Shown here piece by piece: positions 52,215 through 63,328 of a stretch of DNA of 64,000 nucleotides (positions are counted from its first letter, which is position 1; each line of letters starts with the position of its first letter). Source of the DNA: Paulinella micropora. Taxonomy: Eukaryota > Cercozoa > Imbricatea > Euglyphida > Paulinellidae. The notes under the pieces were generated by a model. It was not told where the DNA came from. It did not search any database and saw nothing but the letters and a program-made list of their open reading frames with translations. The stretch covers positions 377,501-441,500 of the forward strand of contig WBZZ01004819.1 of NCBI GenBank assembly GCA_019918135.1, read 5' to 3'. The position numbers and the translations under genes were made by a program.

Positions 52215-52379
52215 AACAAGTGATTCGGCCAAATGTGGGGTATCAATTTTTCCGAAATTGTCCTACAGGTGATTTTGCACTTTTTGATTCAGACATTGAA
52301 AATGTGTTTTATTTAGTAAAAATAACTTTGAATAAGCTGAATAACGTATTAAAAATGATTTGCCAGTTATATTAAAGCT
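52215..52379 (+). repeat. left terminal inverted repeat of the 11-kb transposon
   Basis: Begins AACAAGTGATTCGGCCAAAT and matches 63328-63163 inverted, with roughly 5-8% differences. Confidence 0.9.
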
Positions 52380-52556
52380 AAATTGTGTCAATACATTGAC
52401 TGATCCAGACACCTGCTGTGAGGGGGGGGGGGGTGGGGGGGGGGGGAGGCACCGGGAGGAGTAAAAAAGAGAATACATTTTAATCACACAATACATTCTT
52501 TTTATTTTTCAAATAAATCTAATTTTTAGTATTTTTGAGAAACTTCAACGCTCAAC

Positions 52557-53081
52557 TTACTGATTTTTGAGTGCCATAGCCGCAAGTGCAAAATCATAAT
52601 AATTATAGCCGGGTGAGCTGTTGGGTGGGAATTGATAGATACCGCGAGTGGCTGTGTTTTGCATAGCCTGCTGTGCAGCTCTCTTCTCTTTATTCTTCTT
52701 CTTCTTCTTCTTCTTCTTCTTCTTCTTCTTCTTCTTCTTCTTCTTCTTCTTCTTTTTCTTCTTCTCTTTCTTCGTCTGTTCTTCTTCCTCTGACTCACTA
52801 CTACTAGAGCTATCACTATTACTAGTGCTATCGTCACTGTCTGAGTCACTGGAGCTGTCTTTCTTCTTCTTTTTCTTCTTCTTTTTCTTCTTTTTCTTCT
52901 TTTCTTTGCCTTTTTCTTCCTCGGAGCCTTGCGTCTCCTTATCCTTCTCTGTTTCTCCATTGTTCTTTCCTTTACCTTCCTTCCCTGCTTCTTTCTTTTC
53001 ATACTGTTTCAAAAGCTTCTCCATGTTCTCATTCATTTTGCTACTATGTTCTTTCATTGCCTCCTTCAAAATCGCTTGCAA
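52557..53081 (-). CDS. Lys-rich coiled protein exon (3' end of the minus-strand transposon gene)
   Basis: Residues 1-30 (MQAILKEAMKEHSSKMNENM) are a helical coil; then Lys tracts, an Asp/Ser block (SSDSDSDDSTSNSDSS), more Lys, and a C-terminus with normal composition (GIYQFPPNSSPGYNYYDFAL). The Lys tracts come from AAG/GAA microsatellites. Upstream, 53383-53126 encodes EDEEGETSEDEIIVEEN and basic KKVKKGKKAS, probably the preceding exon. Nuclear-type composition, unknown function. Confidence 0.4.
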   Translation of the reverse strand: MQAILKEAMKEHSSKMNENMEKLLKQYEKKEAGKEGKGKNNGETEKDKETQGSEEEKGKEKKKKKKKKKKKKKKDSSSDSDSDDSTSNSDSSSSSESEEEEQTKKEKKKKKKKKKKKKKKKKKKKKKKKNKEKRAAQQAMQNTATRGIYQFPPNSSPGYNYYDFALAAMALKNQ

Positions 53082-53622
53082 AGAGGCTTCGGAGACACCA
53101 CTAGTACTACACTACATATGTATCATTAATTAGACAACAACATAACAGCTGCAGAGTGAGAACAGACCTGGTTGGCTTGCTCAAGTTTCTCCTCGGCTTC
53201 CGATTCCTCGTCCGGAGGCGTGGAGGCCTTCTTGCCCTTTTTCACCTTCTTCTGCTTCACCTTCTGCTTTGCCTTCAAATTTTTCTTCTTTTTTGTATTC
53301 TCCTCGACTATAATCTCATCTTCACTAGTTTCACCCTCCTCATCCTCTGGTTCAGGCGCAGTGTCACTGCTACCTAGTATCAAACAATAAAATTCATAAG
53401 AGAACTGTGTTACATAGAACAGTGTTGACGCAAAGAACCTGGTGTAAATTTCCTTGGCCTTTTGGTCCGGCGATCAGAAGAGCGCAAAGGTTTGTAGCCT
53501 TGCTCTACTGCTGCTCTGTTCCTCTATCACACCATAAAAATGAAGAGCTAAAAAAGCAGCAATAAATAAAGCTAAAGCCCTTTGCGCAATAATTGCATAC
53601 CTTAGCCTTGCCTGCCAACTCC

Positions 53623-53892
53623 TTAACTAGCAAAGCCTTCCATCTGTATCTTCGAAGAATGGGGGGGGGGGGGGGGATTCGTAGGATCCCCAACATATGG
53701 AAGGAAAAATGTCAACACGTCTTCAATATAGTTCCGCTTGTGAGGGGGGTGACACAAGCTATGAGCAAGATTCAACAATTTTGGGCACATGAGTTGAAGA
53801 AACTCAGTGTCGGTCTTGCCGTCCAAATCAGCATCCATTCCCCGCAACACTGCGATCCACTTCTTCGTTCCGACACCTGCAATAACAACCAA
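53623..53892 (-). CDS. exon of the minus-strand transposon gene
   Basis: GVGTKKWIAVLRGMDADLDG then TEFLQLMCPKLLNLAHSLC reads as a folded domain of normal composition, ending near VLTFFLPYVGDPTN. Acceptor-like sequence lies near 53880. No family recognised. 53893-55022 contains an intron-like GAAA-rich stretch (54335-54980). Confidence 0.4.
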   Translation of the reverse strand: MVVIAGVGTKKWIAVLRGMDADLDGKTDTEFLQLMCPKLLNLAHSLCHPPHKRNYIEDVLTFFLPYVGDPTNPPPPPHSSKIQMEGFAS

Positions 53893-55022
53893 TCATGGGT
53901 GAAAATGACAAAACATTCGTACCATTTTCATTAGCTTCGGGTTTTCTTTTCTTCCAGCACACTGGAAACTCAAGGATCATCCTATAGCAAATTATTGTTG
54001 TTTTTTTAAGAAAAAAAATCAATCAAAACCCAGGCGCAGGCCACACATCGTTTTCGCGAGTCTCAATCTGCCTTTGGGGGGCCAATATCAAGCCTGCTCT
54101 TGTGGTCAGCCTGACGTCGGTGATGTATACCCCCTCGCGCACCTTTAATTACCCAAACACCATGTTTCTGACCCAGTGGTGACCGGGACAACAATATTAA
54201 TGTAATTAATGTACCTTAGCATCGTCTGTTGTCCATGTCATGAACAACCTTAGCAATAAGCACGAACAAACAAGTGCTTGTGGGCGGGGGGGGGGGGGCA
54301 CTGTGGAAGGCTCTCAGTCCGACATCAAATATTAAGAAAAGAAAGAAAAGAAAGAAGATAACGAAAAAGAAAGAAAAGAAAGAAAAGAAAGAAAGGAAAG
54401 AAAGGAAAAAAAAGAAGAAAAAAAGAAAAAAAAAGAAAAGAAACAAAATTTTAAGAAAAGTTAAATAAAGAAAAGAAAAGAAAAGAAAAAAAGAAAAGAA
54501 AAAAAGAAACAAAAAGAAAAAAGAAAGAAGAAAAGAAGAAAAAAGAGAAGAAAAAAGAGAAGAAAAAAAAGAAAAAAGAGACGAAAAAAGAGAAAAAAAA
54601 AAAGAAAAAAAGAAAGGAAAGAAAAGGAAAGAAAAGAAAAGAAAGAAAAGAAACAATTTGAAGATAGAAAAGAAAGAAAACGAAATAAAGAAAATAAGGA
54701 AAAGAAAGGAAAAAAAGAAAAGAAAGAAAAGAAAAGAAAAGAAAAGAAAGAAAGAAAAGAAAGAAAAGAAAGAAAAAAAGAAAGAAAAGAAAGAAAAGGA
54801 AAAAAAGAAAAAAAGAAAAAGAAAAGAAAGAAAAGAAAAGAAAGAAAAGAAATAAAAGAAAGAAAAGAAAGAAACAACAGACAAGAAAAGAAAGAAAGAA
54901 AGAAAAGAAAGAAAAGAAAGAAAAGAAAGAAAAGAAAGAAAAGAAAGAAAAGAAAGAAAAGAAAGAAAGAAATGAAAACAAAAGAAAGAAATTTCTACAC
55001 TTACATATTAATTTATTATAAT

Positions 55023-56384
55023 TTAACATAAAAAAGAAAGAAGAACGAACCCGTCTTGGAACTTGCGGCCTTTGGAGTCCGTGTGTGCTTTCTGGTCCTC
55101 CTCGTTCTCGAATATGTATTCAAACCAACCCGGGATTTCGTAAATACGAAATTTTCCTTCTGGGACTTCTGGGACTCCTGTTTTGTTTACTCTCTCATTG
55201 CCCTTGTCCTTGTCCTTGTCCTTCTCCTTGTCCTTGTCCTTCTCCTCCTCCTTCTGCTTTCCTTTCTCCTCCTCCTCCTTGTCCTTGTCCTTGTCCTTCG
55301 TCACCTCCTCGTTCTCCTCCTCGTTCTCCTCCTCGTCCTCCTCCTCGTCCTTCTCCTCCTCGTTCTCCTCGTCATCCTCCTCTTCCTTCCCCTTCTCCTT
55401 CTTGTTTCCCTTCTTATTCTTCTTCTCTTTCTTCTTCTTCTTCTTCGTCGTCGTCGTCTTCTTCTCCTCCTCCTTCTCCTTGTCCTTGTCCTTCGTCAGC
55501 TTCTCCTCCTCCTCGTCCTCCTCGTCCTCCTCCTCCTCGTCCTCCTCGTCATCCTCCTCATCCTTCTTCTTCCCCTTCTCCTTCTTTCCCTTCTTATTCT
55601 TATTCTTCTTCTTCTCCTCCTTGTCCTCCTCCTTGTCCTTCTCCTTGTCCTTCTCCTTGTCCTTCTCCTTGTCCTTCTCCTTGTCCTTCTCCTTGTCCTC
55701 CTCCTTGTCCTTCTCCGTGTCCTTGTCATTATTCTTCTCCTTGTCCTTCTCCTTGTCCTTCTCCTTGTCCTTGTCATTCTTCTCCTTGTCCTTCTCCTTC
55801 TTCTTTCCCTTCTTCTTTACTGGCTTCTCCTTCTCCTTCTTCTTTCCCGTCTTCTTTTCTGGCTCCTTCTCCTTCTTCTCCTTCTCCTTCTCCTTCTCCT
55901 TCTCCTTTCGCTTCTTCTTCTTTCCTGGCTCCTTCTCCTTCTCATTCTCCTTCCCTTCTCCTGTCTTTTCTTCTTCTTCTTCCTTCTTTTGTTTCTTCTT
56001 TTTATTCCCGCTACTATTATTTTCGTTTGTGTAGAAGTCTGTCTTCTTGCGATCTCTTTTCAAACGTACTACCTCGCCTTTTAGTCCATCATCCCAACTC
56101 TTTGCATTTTCCAAGAACCCCTGTGCTGTCCAATTCCTCTTGGTCTCAACTACCACCCTCAGAGTCTCCAGCTGCTCGAGACCTAAGCCATCATATTTCC
56201 TCCGCACTTCATCTGGAATTATCACATCTTCGAAATCCTCAGGCTCCGTCTGGCCGTTTATCCAAATTTTTAGAGCCCCCTTACGGTTTCTGGCAATTGC
56301 TTGCAATGTCCTGGCCTTTACAGGCATCGCTGAGCTCTTTTCTTTCAATCTAATGTATACAGCTGTATACAAATCTACCCGCAC
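55023..56384 (-). CDS. 453-residue Lys/Asp/Glu repeat protein, 5' exon of the minus-strand transposon gene
   Basis: The likely start is MPVKARTLQAIARNRKGA at ~56327. Residues ~1-100 look globular (EDFEDVIIPDEVRRKYDG, LEQLETLRVVVETKR). Residues ~110-380 are KDKEKDKE, EEDEEDEE and KKKKEK repeats from expanded trinucleotide and hexanucleotide runs. The end FRIYEIPGWFEYIFENEEDQ is again globular and probably spliced to the exon at 53892. The low-complexity middle is in-frame throughout, so selection for an open, highly charged linker is plausible. Unknown function, likely nuclear. Confidence 0.5.
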   Translation of the reverse strand: MRVDLYTAVYIRLKEKSSAMPVKARTLQAIARNRKGALKIWINGQTEPEDFEDVIIPDEVRRKYDGLGLEQLETLRVVVETKRNWTAQGFLENAKSWDDGLKGEVVRLKRDRKKTDFYTNENNSSGNKKKKQKKEEEEEKTGEGKENEKEKEPGKKKKRKEKEKEKEKEKKEKEPEKKTGKKKEKEKPVKKKGKKKEKDKEKNDKDKEKDKEKDKEKNNDKDTEKDKEEDKEKDKEKDKEKDKEKDKEKDKEEDKEEKKKNKNKKGKKEKGKKKDEEDDEEDEEEEDEEDEEEEKLTKDKDKEKEEEKKTTTTKKKKKKEKKNKKGNKKEKGKEEEDDEENEEEKDEEEDEEENEEENEEVTKDKDKDKEEEEKGKQKEEEKDKDKEKDKDKDKGNERVNKTGVPEVPEGKFRIYEIPGWFEYIFENEEDQKAHTDSKGRKFQDGFVLLSFLC

Positions 56385-57822
56385 TTTTCAAGTGCAGACG
56401 TTCGACTGCAGACCCTGAAAAAAGGCAGTAGTCGACCTTTTTGCCTCTGAAAAAATCATGGGTGGAAAAGAGCTGTTGTTACATATTTTCTTTTGTTGTT
56501 TTTGCATTTCCCAGTCTCGTTGCTAGCCTCAAACCTTCTTTCCCGCTCTTTCCTGTCTGTGGAAGGAGCGGGAAAGAAAGAAATATTTTATTTCCTCAAG
56601 TACCAGAGGCATACCAAACAAAAAAAAATCTGCAGTCGGAAAATGATTTTTTGTTTCCACTTCATTCTTTTATCATGTTGCTTTGCTTTTTATTGCTGCA
56701 TAATATGTCTACATGTGTGTTGAGTGCATGTGTAAATTATTGTAAGGAAATGTATTCACTAGAAGCCAGGAGGTGGAATTTTCGTTTCTAAATTTTCCGT
56801 ACCGACAAAAATTTGCCGATGATTTCCAGCTCGCTCTCTTCATGTATACTTGTCTAAATAGCTTTCCCGCTCCTTCCACACACTAGAAAGAGCGGGAAAC
56901 TTAATTACACCATCAGTGTAAAGGTATATAAAACAAAATCAACCGAAGAAAATTTGTCAACTTAATTTTTCCACGTTTCCTCTATGTCAACATGTTTTGG
57001 CTGTCTTTATGTTCTTGTTTTCTGCAATAAATGCAAGATCTTTAAAAATACTGACACTGACTGCTTATTTAGAGCTTCGAAATATATTTTAGACGTATTT
57101 TTATAGTAAGAAGTCGAATATTTCGTTTCTAAATTTTCCGTACCGACAAAAATTTGCCGATGATTTCCAGCTCGCTCTCTTCGTGTATACTTGTCTAAAT
57201 AGCTTTCCCGCTCCTTCCACACACTAGAAAGAGCGGGAAACTTAATTACAACATCAGTGTCAAAGTATGTAAAACAAAATCAACCGAAGAAAATTTGTTA
57301 ACTTAATTTTTTCTACGTTTTCTCTATGTCAACATTGTTTTGGCTGTCTTCATGCTCTTGTTTTCTGCAATAAATGGTCATTCATGTATGTAATATGTAT
57401 GTATGTATGCAAGTATGTATGTATGTATGTATGTATGTATTTATGTATGCATATCCGTATGTATATTTTCTTTTCTCCCTCTCTCTCTCTCTCTCTCCCT
57501 TTCTCTCTCCCTTTCTTTTTCTCTCTCCCTTTCTTTTTCTCTCTCTCTCTCTCCCTTTCTTTCTCTCTCTTTCTTTCTCTCTCTCTCTCTCTTTCTTTCT
57601 CTCTTTGTTTTTTTTCCCTTCAAATCTACCTACGTTGTCGTTGTTGTCGTTGTTGCCGTTGTTGTCGTTGTTGTCGTTGTTGTTGCAGTTGTTTTTGTCG
57701 AATTGATGACGGTGATTCGTTGGTGTTGTTTGCCTTTTAGAAGCAAGAAAAACAATATAAGATGTGAATAACTATCATATCTTTTGTGTAGTTTGGAGCT
57801 TGTTTTGAGTCTTTTCTTGCCA
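56385..57822. promoter_or_regulatory. divergent intergenic region with 255-bp repeats and repeated hairpins
   Basis: A ~255-bp unit (TTTCGTTTCTAAATTTTCCG to CTGCAATAAATG) occurs at 56780-57033 and 57121-57376, ~93% alike. A hairpin with stem TTTCCCGCTC / GAGCGGGAAA occurs three times: 56539-56585, 56863-56899 and 57204-57240. GTAT, CT and GTT microsatellites follow (57380-57690). The region separates two divergent genes and probably holds their promoters. Confidence 0.6.
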
Positions 57823-57844
57823 TGTGGCGTGGGAGCAACGTCAA

Positions 57845-58800
57845 ATGAGCCTCGCGACTGCGAGGAGAGCGCCAGTGTCTATTGCTTGGCTTTCAGGATC
57901 CGGCAAGGCAGGTAGATGTGGATTATTTGCTGATGACGATTTGCAAAAAGGGTTTAAGCTGGGGCTTCTGCAACCAGGAGGTGCTAAAATGCCTTCAGAG
58001 GACATCAGTGATAATCCATTTGCTCAGCACTTTAGGATGCGAACGTATAAGGGCATTGAAATAGGAATGCAATCCATTGACTCCATTCATCAAGAAAGCA
58101 GAAATGCAATGCATCTTATTAACAGTAGTCACTTTCCTGGCTGCAGTGAGAGCCCAAACTGCAAAGTGTCGAAGGGTGAGCAAGTCGTGACAATGTCCAA
58201 GGGTGTGTCTCGAGGTGAGCAAATTCTTCTCAACTACTCAACGTTGGAGTCAAATCCAAAAGCCGAGGCTTGCAAGGCACATCCTTCTTGGATGAGAGAG
58301 GCAGCAAAGGCAAACAAGAAAATCCCTGTTTTCTATGTTGAGAATGATAGGAACTATAAAATTTTTTTATCGTTCCTGAATTTCTTGAGCCACTGCCACC
58401 AAGGTCACAACCAATGTCTTTGGAAAAAAAACACGCGCTTCTAGCATCTTTCGGGTCGAGGGCCGTAAGAGCGGATCCTCCACGAATTCCCTCAACTTCC
58501 TCAAGCATAAATGCAAAACGCAAGCTTTTGAATGAGTTCGCGGCTGGTCTCTCTTCAGTTAAAGCTCAGAATGACTCAATAAAGCGTGTTCGTGTTTGTG
58601 CAGCCACTCCTCAGGTATGCATTCGAATGTTTTCTTGTTGCTTAATACTAAATTAAAGTGTTGTATGTGGTGATTCATTGCTATTACTATGAAGGATCGA
58701 GGTGAGGAAGAAGAAAGTGGTGACGCCGCTTCGAGCAGTGCAGAAGAGGATGATTCATTCACCCGTTCTCCTGTCAAGGTCAGCTGCCTGCACTTTGTCT
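57845..58800 (+). CDS. SET-domain protein encoded by the transposon
   Basis: The start is ATG 57845 (MSLATARRAPVS); a longer frame upstream lacks ATG. SGKAGRCGLFADDDLQKG matches the SET N-terminal strand pair (G-x-G-L-F/A). SSHFPGCSESPNCKV occupies the place of the NHSC-x-PN motif, here degenerate at the first position, and SRGEQILLNYS matches the G-E-x-L-x-x-x-Y end. So it resembles a lysine methyltransferase fold, active state uncertain. A T7 run near 58362 shifts frame; the sequence then continues PMSLEKKHALLASFG to a donor at ~58614. Short Ser/Glu-rich exons follow, and the unit probably continues into the transposase below. Confidence 0.6.
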
Positions 58801-58988
58801 AACAAGCATCTATATGCGTTGTTTGTAAACCGTTTGAAATGCAGTTATCATCTACGAAAGACCCATCACCTACTGGCTCTCCTATCAAGTTTAGCTTCAT
58901 ATAATTTGTCAACCAAACCTTAATACTTCTCCATGTTGTTTGTACATCGTTTGCAATGTAGTGTACATCTACGGCATGTTCGTCTAGC

Positions 58989-60207
58989 ATGGTGCTGCCC
59001 TTCTCTGAGTCAGCGGAATCGACTGGCTTCTGGACACCTGGGGCTTTGATTACAGAAGCTAGTAGTAGTAGTAAGCAGCCGAATACCGATGAGATTCGCT
59101 CAAGCACACAAGCTCTCTATAAGACCTTAGGACTTACTGCTCATGTAGCCATCAGGCCTAAGAAAGCCAATAGGTCATACACGTTCAAGAAGCGCAAGCA
59201 AGGCCCTGTCAAGCATGTTCGACCTCAATGTCTGGAGAAGTGGCTTGGCATGCCATACAATGAGCTTGAGGAGGAGGTGAGGTCAAGCTGTTGTCGAGAA
59301 TGGGAATGCTATCGTTGGGTCGACCCACGCGATGTTATAAGGGAACGCACCCAATCTTGTGCACTTTCTTTGAAAGAGTTCAAAAATTCCCTAGCGATAA
59401 AGTTGGAGACAATGAAAGATCCGGCCGGTAACATGCAGTATGTCTACCAAACGGAAAGAGTATGCAGAACTATGTGGCAGCGCATTCATGGAGTCGGTGA
59501 TAGAGTTATGACAAAAGCTTTAAAGCTTATGCGCAACCGCACTAAGATAGATGTAAGGGTTGTACCGCCGGAACCACTTACTGAAGATGTCATTCACGTT
59601 CTGCTATGCAGAAAGTGGTTACAAATGGGGATCGATGTTGAAGAAGACGGAACTTGGAAGCTTCAAGACATTACCGAAACCAGCGAAGTGTACAGCTACA
59701 TCGTAGCAAACTGGACGAAAGGATGTCAAGATGTGCTAGCATCTGCGCCGGCCAACTGCAAGCAAAGGCTGAATGTCAAAGAGCCTCCCGGCCCCACGAA
59801 AGTGAATAAAGTCTGGCGCAGAGACTTTAAAAATATAGAGCCTATCCGAGGTAGCAGTAAAGAGCTTGCTCTAAACATCTTTTGCATTAAGCATAAGTTC
59901 TTTTGTGTACATTATTATCATTATTATTATTATTATTATGGACACCGTGATAGCCCAGTGGTCAAGTTCTACCATCTGGGCCCTGTCGCCAGTTCGATTC
60001 CCGTCGGTGCCACCAGTATTTTCATTGAACATACCGGTCTATTTCTGGACCAGTATTTTCATTGAACATACCGGCCCGTCTGGAAGTGTTGGAACTGCCC
60101 TTGCGGGGGTGTCATTAGAGCTTATCGTCAATTCTTCGTACTCCCCTCACGGGTGAGACGATGGAGGCGCATGTGCAGAAATGCATCAGCCATTGACAGA
60201 GAAGCAC

Positions 60208-60241
<34 letters not shown>

Positions 60242-60510
60242 TGGACACCGTGATAGCCCAGTGGTCAAGTTCTACCATCTGGGCCCTGTCGCCAGTTCGA
60301 TTCCCGTCGGTGCCACCAGTATTTTCATTGAACATACCGGTCTATTTCTGGACCAGTATTTTCATTGAACATACCGGCCCGTCTGGAAGTGTTGGAACTG
60401 CCCTTGCGGGGGTGTCATTAGAGCTTATCGTCAATTCTTCGTACTCCCCTCACGGGTGAGACGATGGAGGCGCATGTGCAGAAATGCATCAGCCATTGAC
60501 AGAGAAGCAC

Positions 60511-60556
<46 letters not shown>

Positions 60557-60717
60557 GGACCAGTATTTTCATTGAACATACCGGCCCGTCTGGAAGTGTT
60601 GGAACTGCCCTTGCGGGGGTGTCATTAGAGCTTATCGTCAATTCTTCGTACTCCCCTCACGGGTGAGACGATGGAGGCGCATGTGCAGAAATGCATCAGC
60701 CATTGACAGAGAAGCAC

Positions 60718-60753
<36 letters not shown>

Positions 60754-62940
60754 GTTTTTTTCCTGTGAATAATAGACCAGGACATCGCCAAGGATGAAAT
60801 CTGCACCGAGCTGGCAGCGCAATGCAAGCAGCTTATGAAGGAACAAGAGCGGGGGTTCAAAAATGAAGCTGAATTTCAACAGTGGAAGGTGAGGAGCCAA
60901 ACTCATCACAAAATCCATCGGGAAAATCGTTTCCAAACCACTAAGCGGAAGTCTGGAGCACCTCTTGACCTTCGATCGATTGTTTGCTCTTTTGACGGGA
61001 CACCCCCTGTGCTCGTTCCTTCATGTCGACGCAAATCCACTGACTTTAAAGGTAAGTACGTTATTCGTCTTGGCCTTGGGGTGTTCAGTTGTTACAGAAC
61101 CAGGAAAAGTTGCATCTACACTCACGGCCCTGGTATTGAAAAAGGTCAGAACAGTACAATCTCTATCCTTTACCACATGCTACGGAGTCGGCTGTGGAGC
61201 ACTGACACTATGGCCGCATGGAAGCTCTTCATTGAGTTTGACGGAGGGGGCGAAAATACTGGCTGGGGTATGTATGGCTTTATCAACTTCATTATCTGGG
61301 CGGGATGGTTTTTGCAAGGACAGACTCATCGAAATCTCCCACACCATGGGTTTTCCGGTGATGATCAGAAGTTTCGCACGATGAGACGAGGGTTAGGCAC
61401 TACCTTTTTAACCACAAGCATCGCTCAGGCTTTGTTCAAGCTGCTTCGCGCGTTCACCAAAGACAAAGAACGTATTGTCGTCTGTATCCTGATCACCAGT
61501 TATGACTGGGTGAATTTTTTTTCACCATCATTGCATGAACAAGTACTTGAAGTACTGGAATCGTCCCCTGGCATGGCAAATCAACGCTGGAGTACCAGGC
61601 GATGGCAACAACGGCCTCCCCACGGCCAAGGTAAAGACTTTCGGAGACGGGCAAGAGCATTGGCACGGGGAAAGGGACCGACCAGACGGAGCTCCGATTA
61701 AAATGATGACCCGGGCTCCAGGTTTTCACTTTGCTCTCCTGTTAGTTGAAAAATCTAACTTTTATTTTATTTGATTAAATAGCGGAAGGGACGCTGCCCA
61801 AAAAATTCCTCCCGTAAAGTTTGCAGATCCAAAACTTCTGAAGGATGTTCGCAAGCTTGCGCAGAATTATTATGGACAGGAGGAGAAGGACCAGATAGAA
61901 CATATGCTAGGTTGTAAATGTTTATTGTTATATTGTCATACATAACTGAAAATGTTTTATAGGCCGCCCAGGCGCAGTTGCAGGCTTGCGCTTTGCAGGA
62001 AGCTACGGCGAGGGAGGCGAGCCTGGTTATCCAGGTCATATTTCCTGCACTGACAAAAACGATCAGAAGTGGTCAGTGAATGTTAGAGTGCTAGCAGATC
62101 TTCCACCGGACCCCTTTGCAGTCCCACCTGACAGGAAGGCAAAGATGATCGGTCTTTCCAAACTGACAGAGGAGGAAAGGCTAAACTACCCTAGAACTTA
62201 CTTCCTCAGTGATAGCCAACCGCCAACACATCCTGCTTGGGTTGGAGGTAGAATGCTCTCAGCACAGCAGCGATTAGAACAGGATTTAGCGTTTGAGGCA
62301 GCTGATGGTAGGTCAATGCCAGCATGGGAAAGGGTTGCATCCTTTCTTGCTGTCGCGTCAGATGAAAAAGCTTTTGGAGCGATGAGAGTGTTAGTGAAGG
62401 AGTTGGTAAGCTATCTTCGAGCACATGGCATAGCCTTTCGAAATACTGATAGAAAGCAGTTCAAACGTGCAGAATTTGTGAGTGCAGCATGGGGGCACTT
62501 TCAAGTATGTGATTGCAGCATTGAACAAAAAGGAAAGGCTGCAGTGGGTGGTAGAGATAGTCTTGCTAGAGGTCAGGGTCGCAAGTGCTCGGGGTCGTGC
62601 TCGGGGTCGGGGTCGTGCTCGGGGTCGGGGTCGGGGTCGGGGCAGGGGTAGGGTTAGAGTGCCATCGGACGAAGAAGAAGAAGAAGAAGAAGAAGAAGAA
62701 GAAGAAGAAGAAGAAGAAGAAGAAGAAGACAGTCGGGGTCGGGCCAGAGCTCGGGGTCGGGGTCGGGGCAAAGGTAGGGGTCGAGTGCAATCGGAAGAAG
62801 AAGAAGAAGAAGAAGAAGAAGAAGAAGAAGAAGAAGAAGAAGAAGAAGAAGAAGAAGAAGAAGAAGATTGGTTTGCGAAAACATCTAGAAAGTATGCAAG
62901 TGAGTTGAAGAAACTAGCTCGCCGTGCAGCTGCTCTGTAA
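58989..62940 (+). CDS. DDE-like transposase gene, intron-containing
   Basis: Exon 58989-~59852: PQCLEKWLGMPYNELEEEV, SCCREWECYRWVDPRDVIRE and ERVCRTMWQRIHGVGDRV, the N-terminal module of a widespread transposase-like family. Intron ~59853-60775 holds SINEs. Exon 60776 on: LRSIVCSFDGTPPV (first Asp), IYTHGPGIEKGQNSTIS, then LFIEFDGGGENTGWGM (second acidic cluster) and the following TMGFPVMI / HHGFSGDDQKF region split over frames near 61330. Later exons: ISCTDKNDQKWSVNVRV (62040 on), then an Arg/Gly tract, Glu runs and DWFAKTSRKYASELKK to TAA 62938-62940. DDE role by family resemblance; the frame change suggests a weakened copy. Confidence 0.55.
59940..60753 (+). repeat. tRNA-derived SINE, tandem trimer with TAT tails
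   Basis: Copy 1 is 59940-60242, copy 2 is 60243-60556, and copy 3 (60557-60753) lacks the first ~107 bp. Pol III boxes in copies 1 and 2: A box TAGCCCAGTGG (59951, 60254) and B box AGTTCGATTCC (59991, 60294). The head continues CGTCGGTGCCACCA, as in a tRNA end. The body has a 37-bp internal duplication (ACCAGTATTTTCATTG twice) and the tail is a TAT repeat. Confidence 0.85.
62666..62867. repeat. GAA microsatellites in coding sequence
   Basis: Two GAA runs (62670-62729 and 62796-62867) encode Glu tracts at the C-terminus of the transposase gene. GGGTCG repeats (62586-62650) encode an Arg/Gly tract. 62941-63162 shows no gene. Confidence 0.9.
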
Positions 62941-63162
62941 GTGACTGTAGCTCATTTCAATCTACCACCCCCCCCCCCCGGCGAGCTCCACCAGCCGGAT
63001 ACTAAATTCAAGTCGAAAGTGATTAATAATTTGTCGAATATTATTTAATATTCAGCTTGTAATAATGCAATTAAGCAGATTTAGTAATCAAATTCATTAT
63101 TGAAACGGATCCTTTCTCACATATGTAGGAGGCTTCATATTGATATCACAAAGTCAAACTAG

Positions 63163-63328
63163 GAAGCTTTAAAACAACTGGCAAATCATTTTAATACGTT
63201 ATTCAGCTTATTCAATATTATTTTTACTAAGTAAAACACATTTTCAATGTCTGAATCAAAAAGTGCAAAATCACCTGTAGGACAATTTCGGAAAAATTGA
63301 TACCCCACATTTGGCAAAATCACTTGTT
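63163..63328 (-). repeat. right terminal inverted repeat of the 11-kb transposon
   Basis: Inverse of the left repeat, ending AATCACTTGTT before GTAT. Confidence 0.9.

Noticed and set aside
54216-55029. Long Phe/Ser/Leu-rich and Lys/Glu-rich open frames on both strands
   Set aside because: They are translations of GAAA/TTTC simple repeats with no domain; probably an intron of the minus-strand transposon gene.
55056-56353. Plus-strand frames of 283-422 residues rich in Ser, Pro or Leu
   Set aside because: Antisense shadows of the Lys/Glu repeat exon on the minus strand; composition is purely that of the microsatellite.
59940-60020. A functional tRNA gene
   Set aside because: A and B boxes are present, but the acceptor 5' strand has an extra base, the anticodon arm does not fold cleanly, and the unit is repeated with a TAT tail, as in a SINE.
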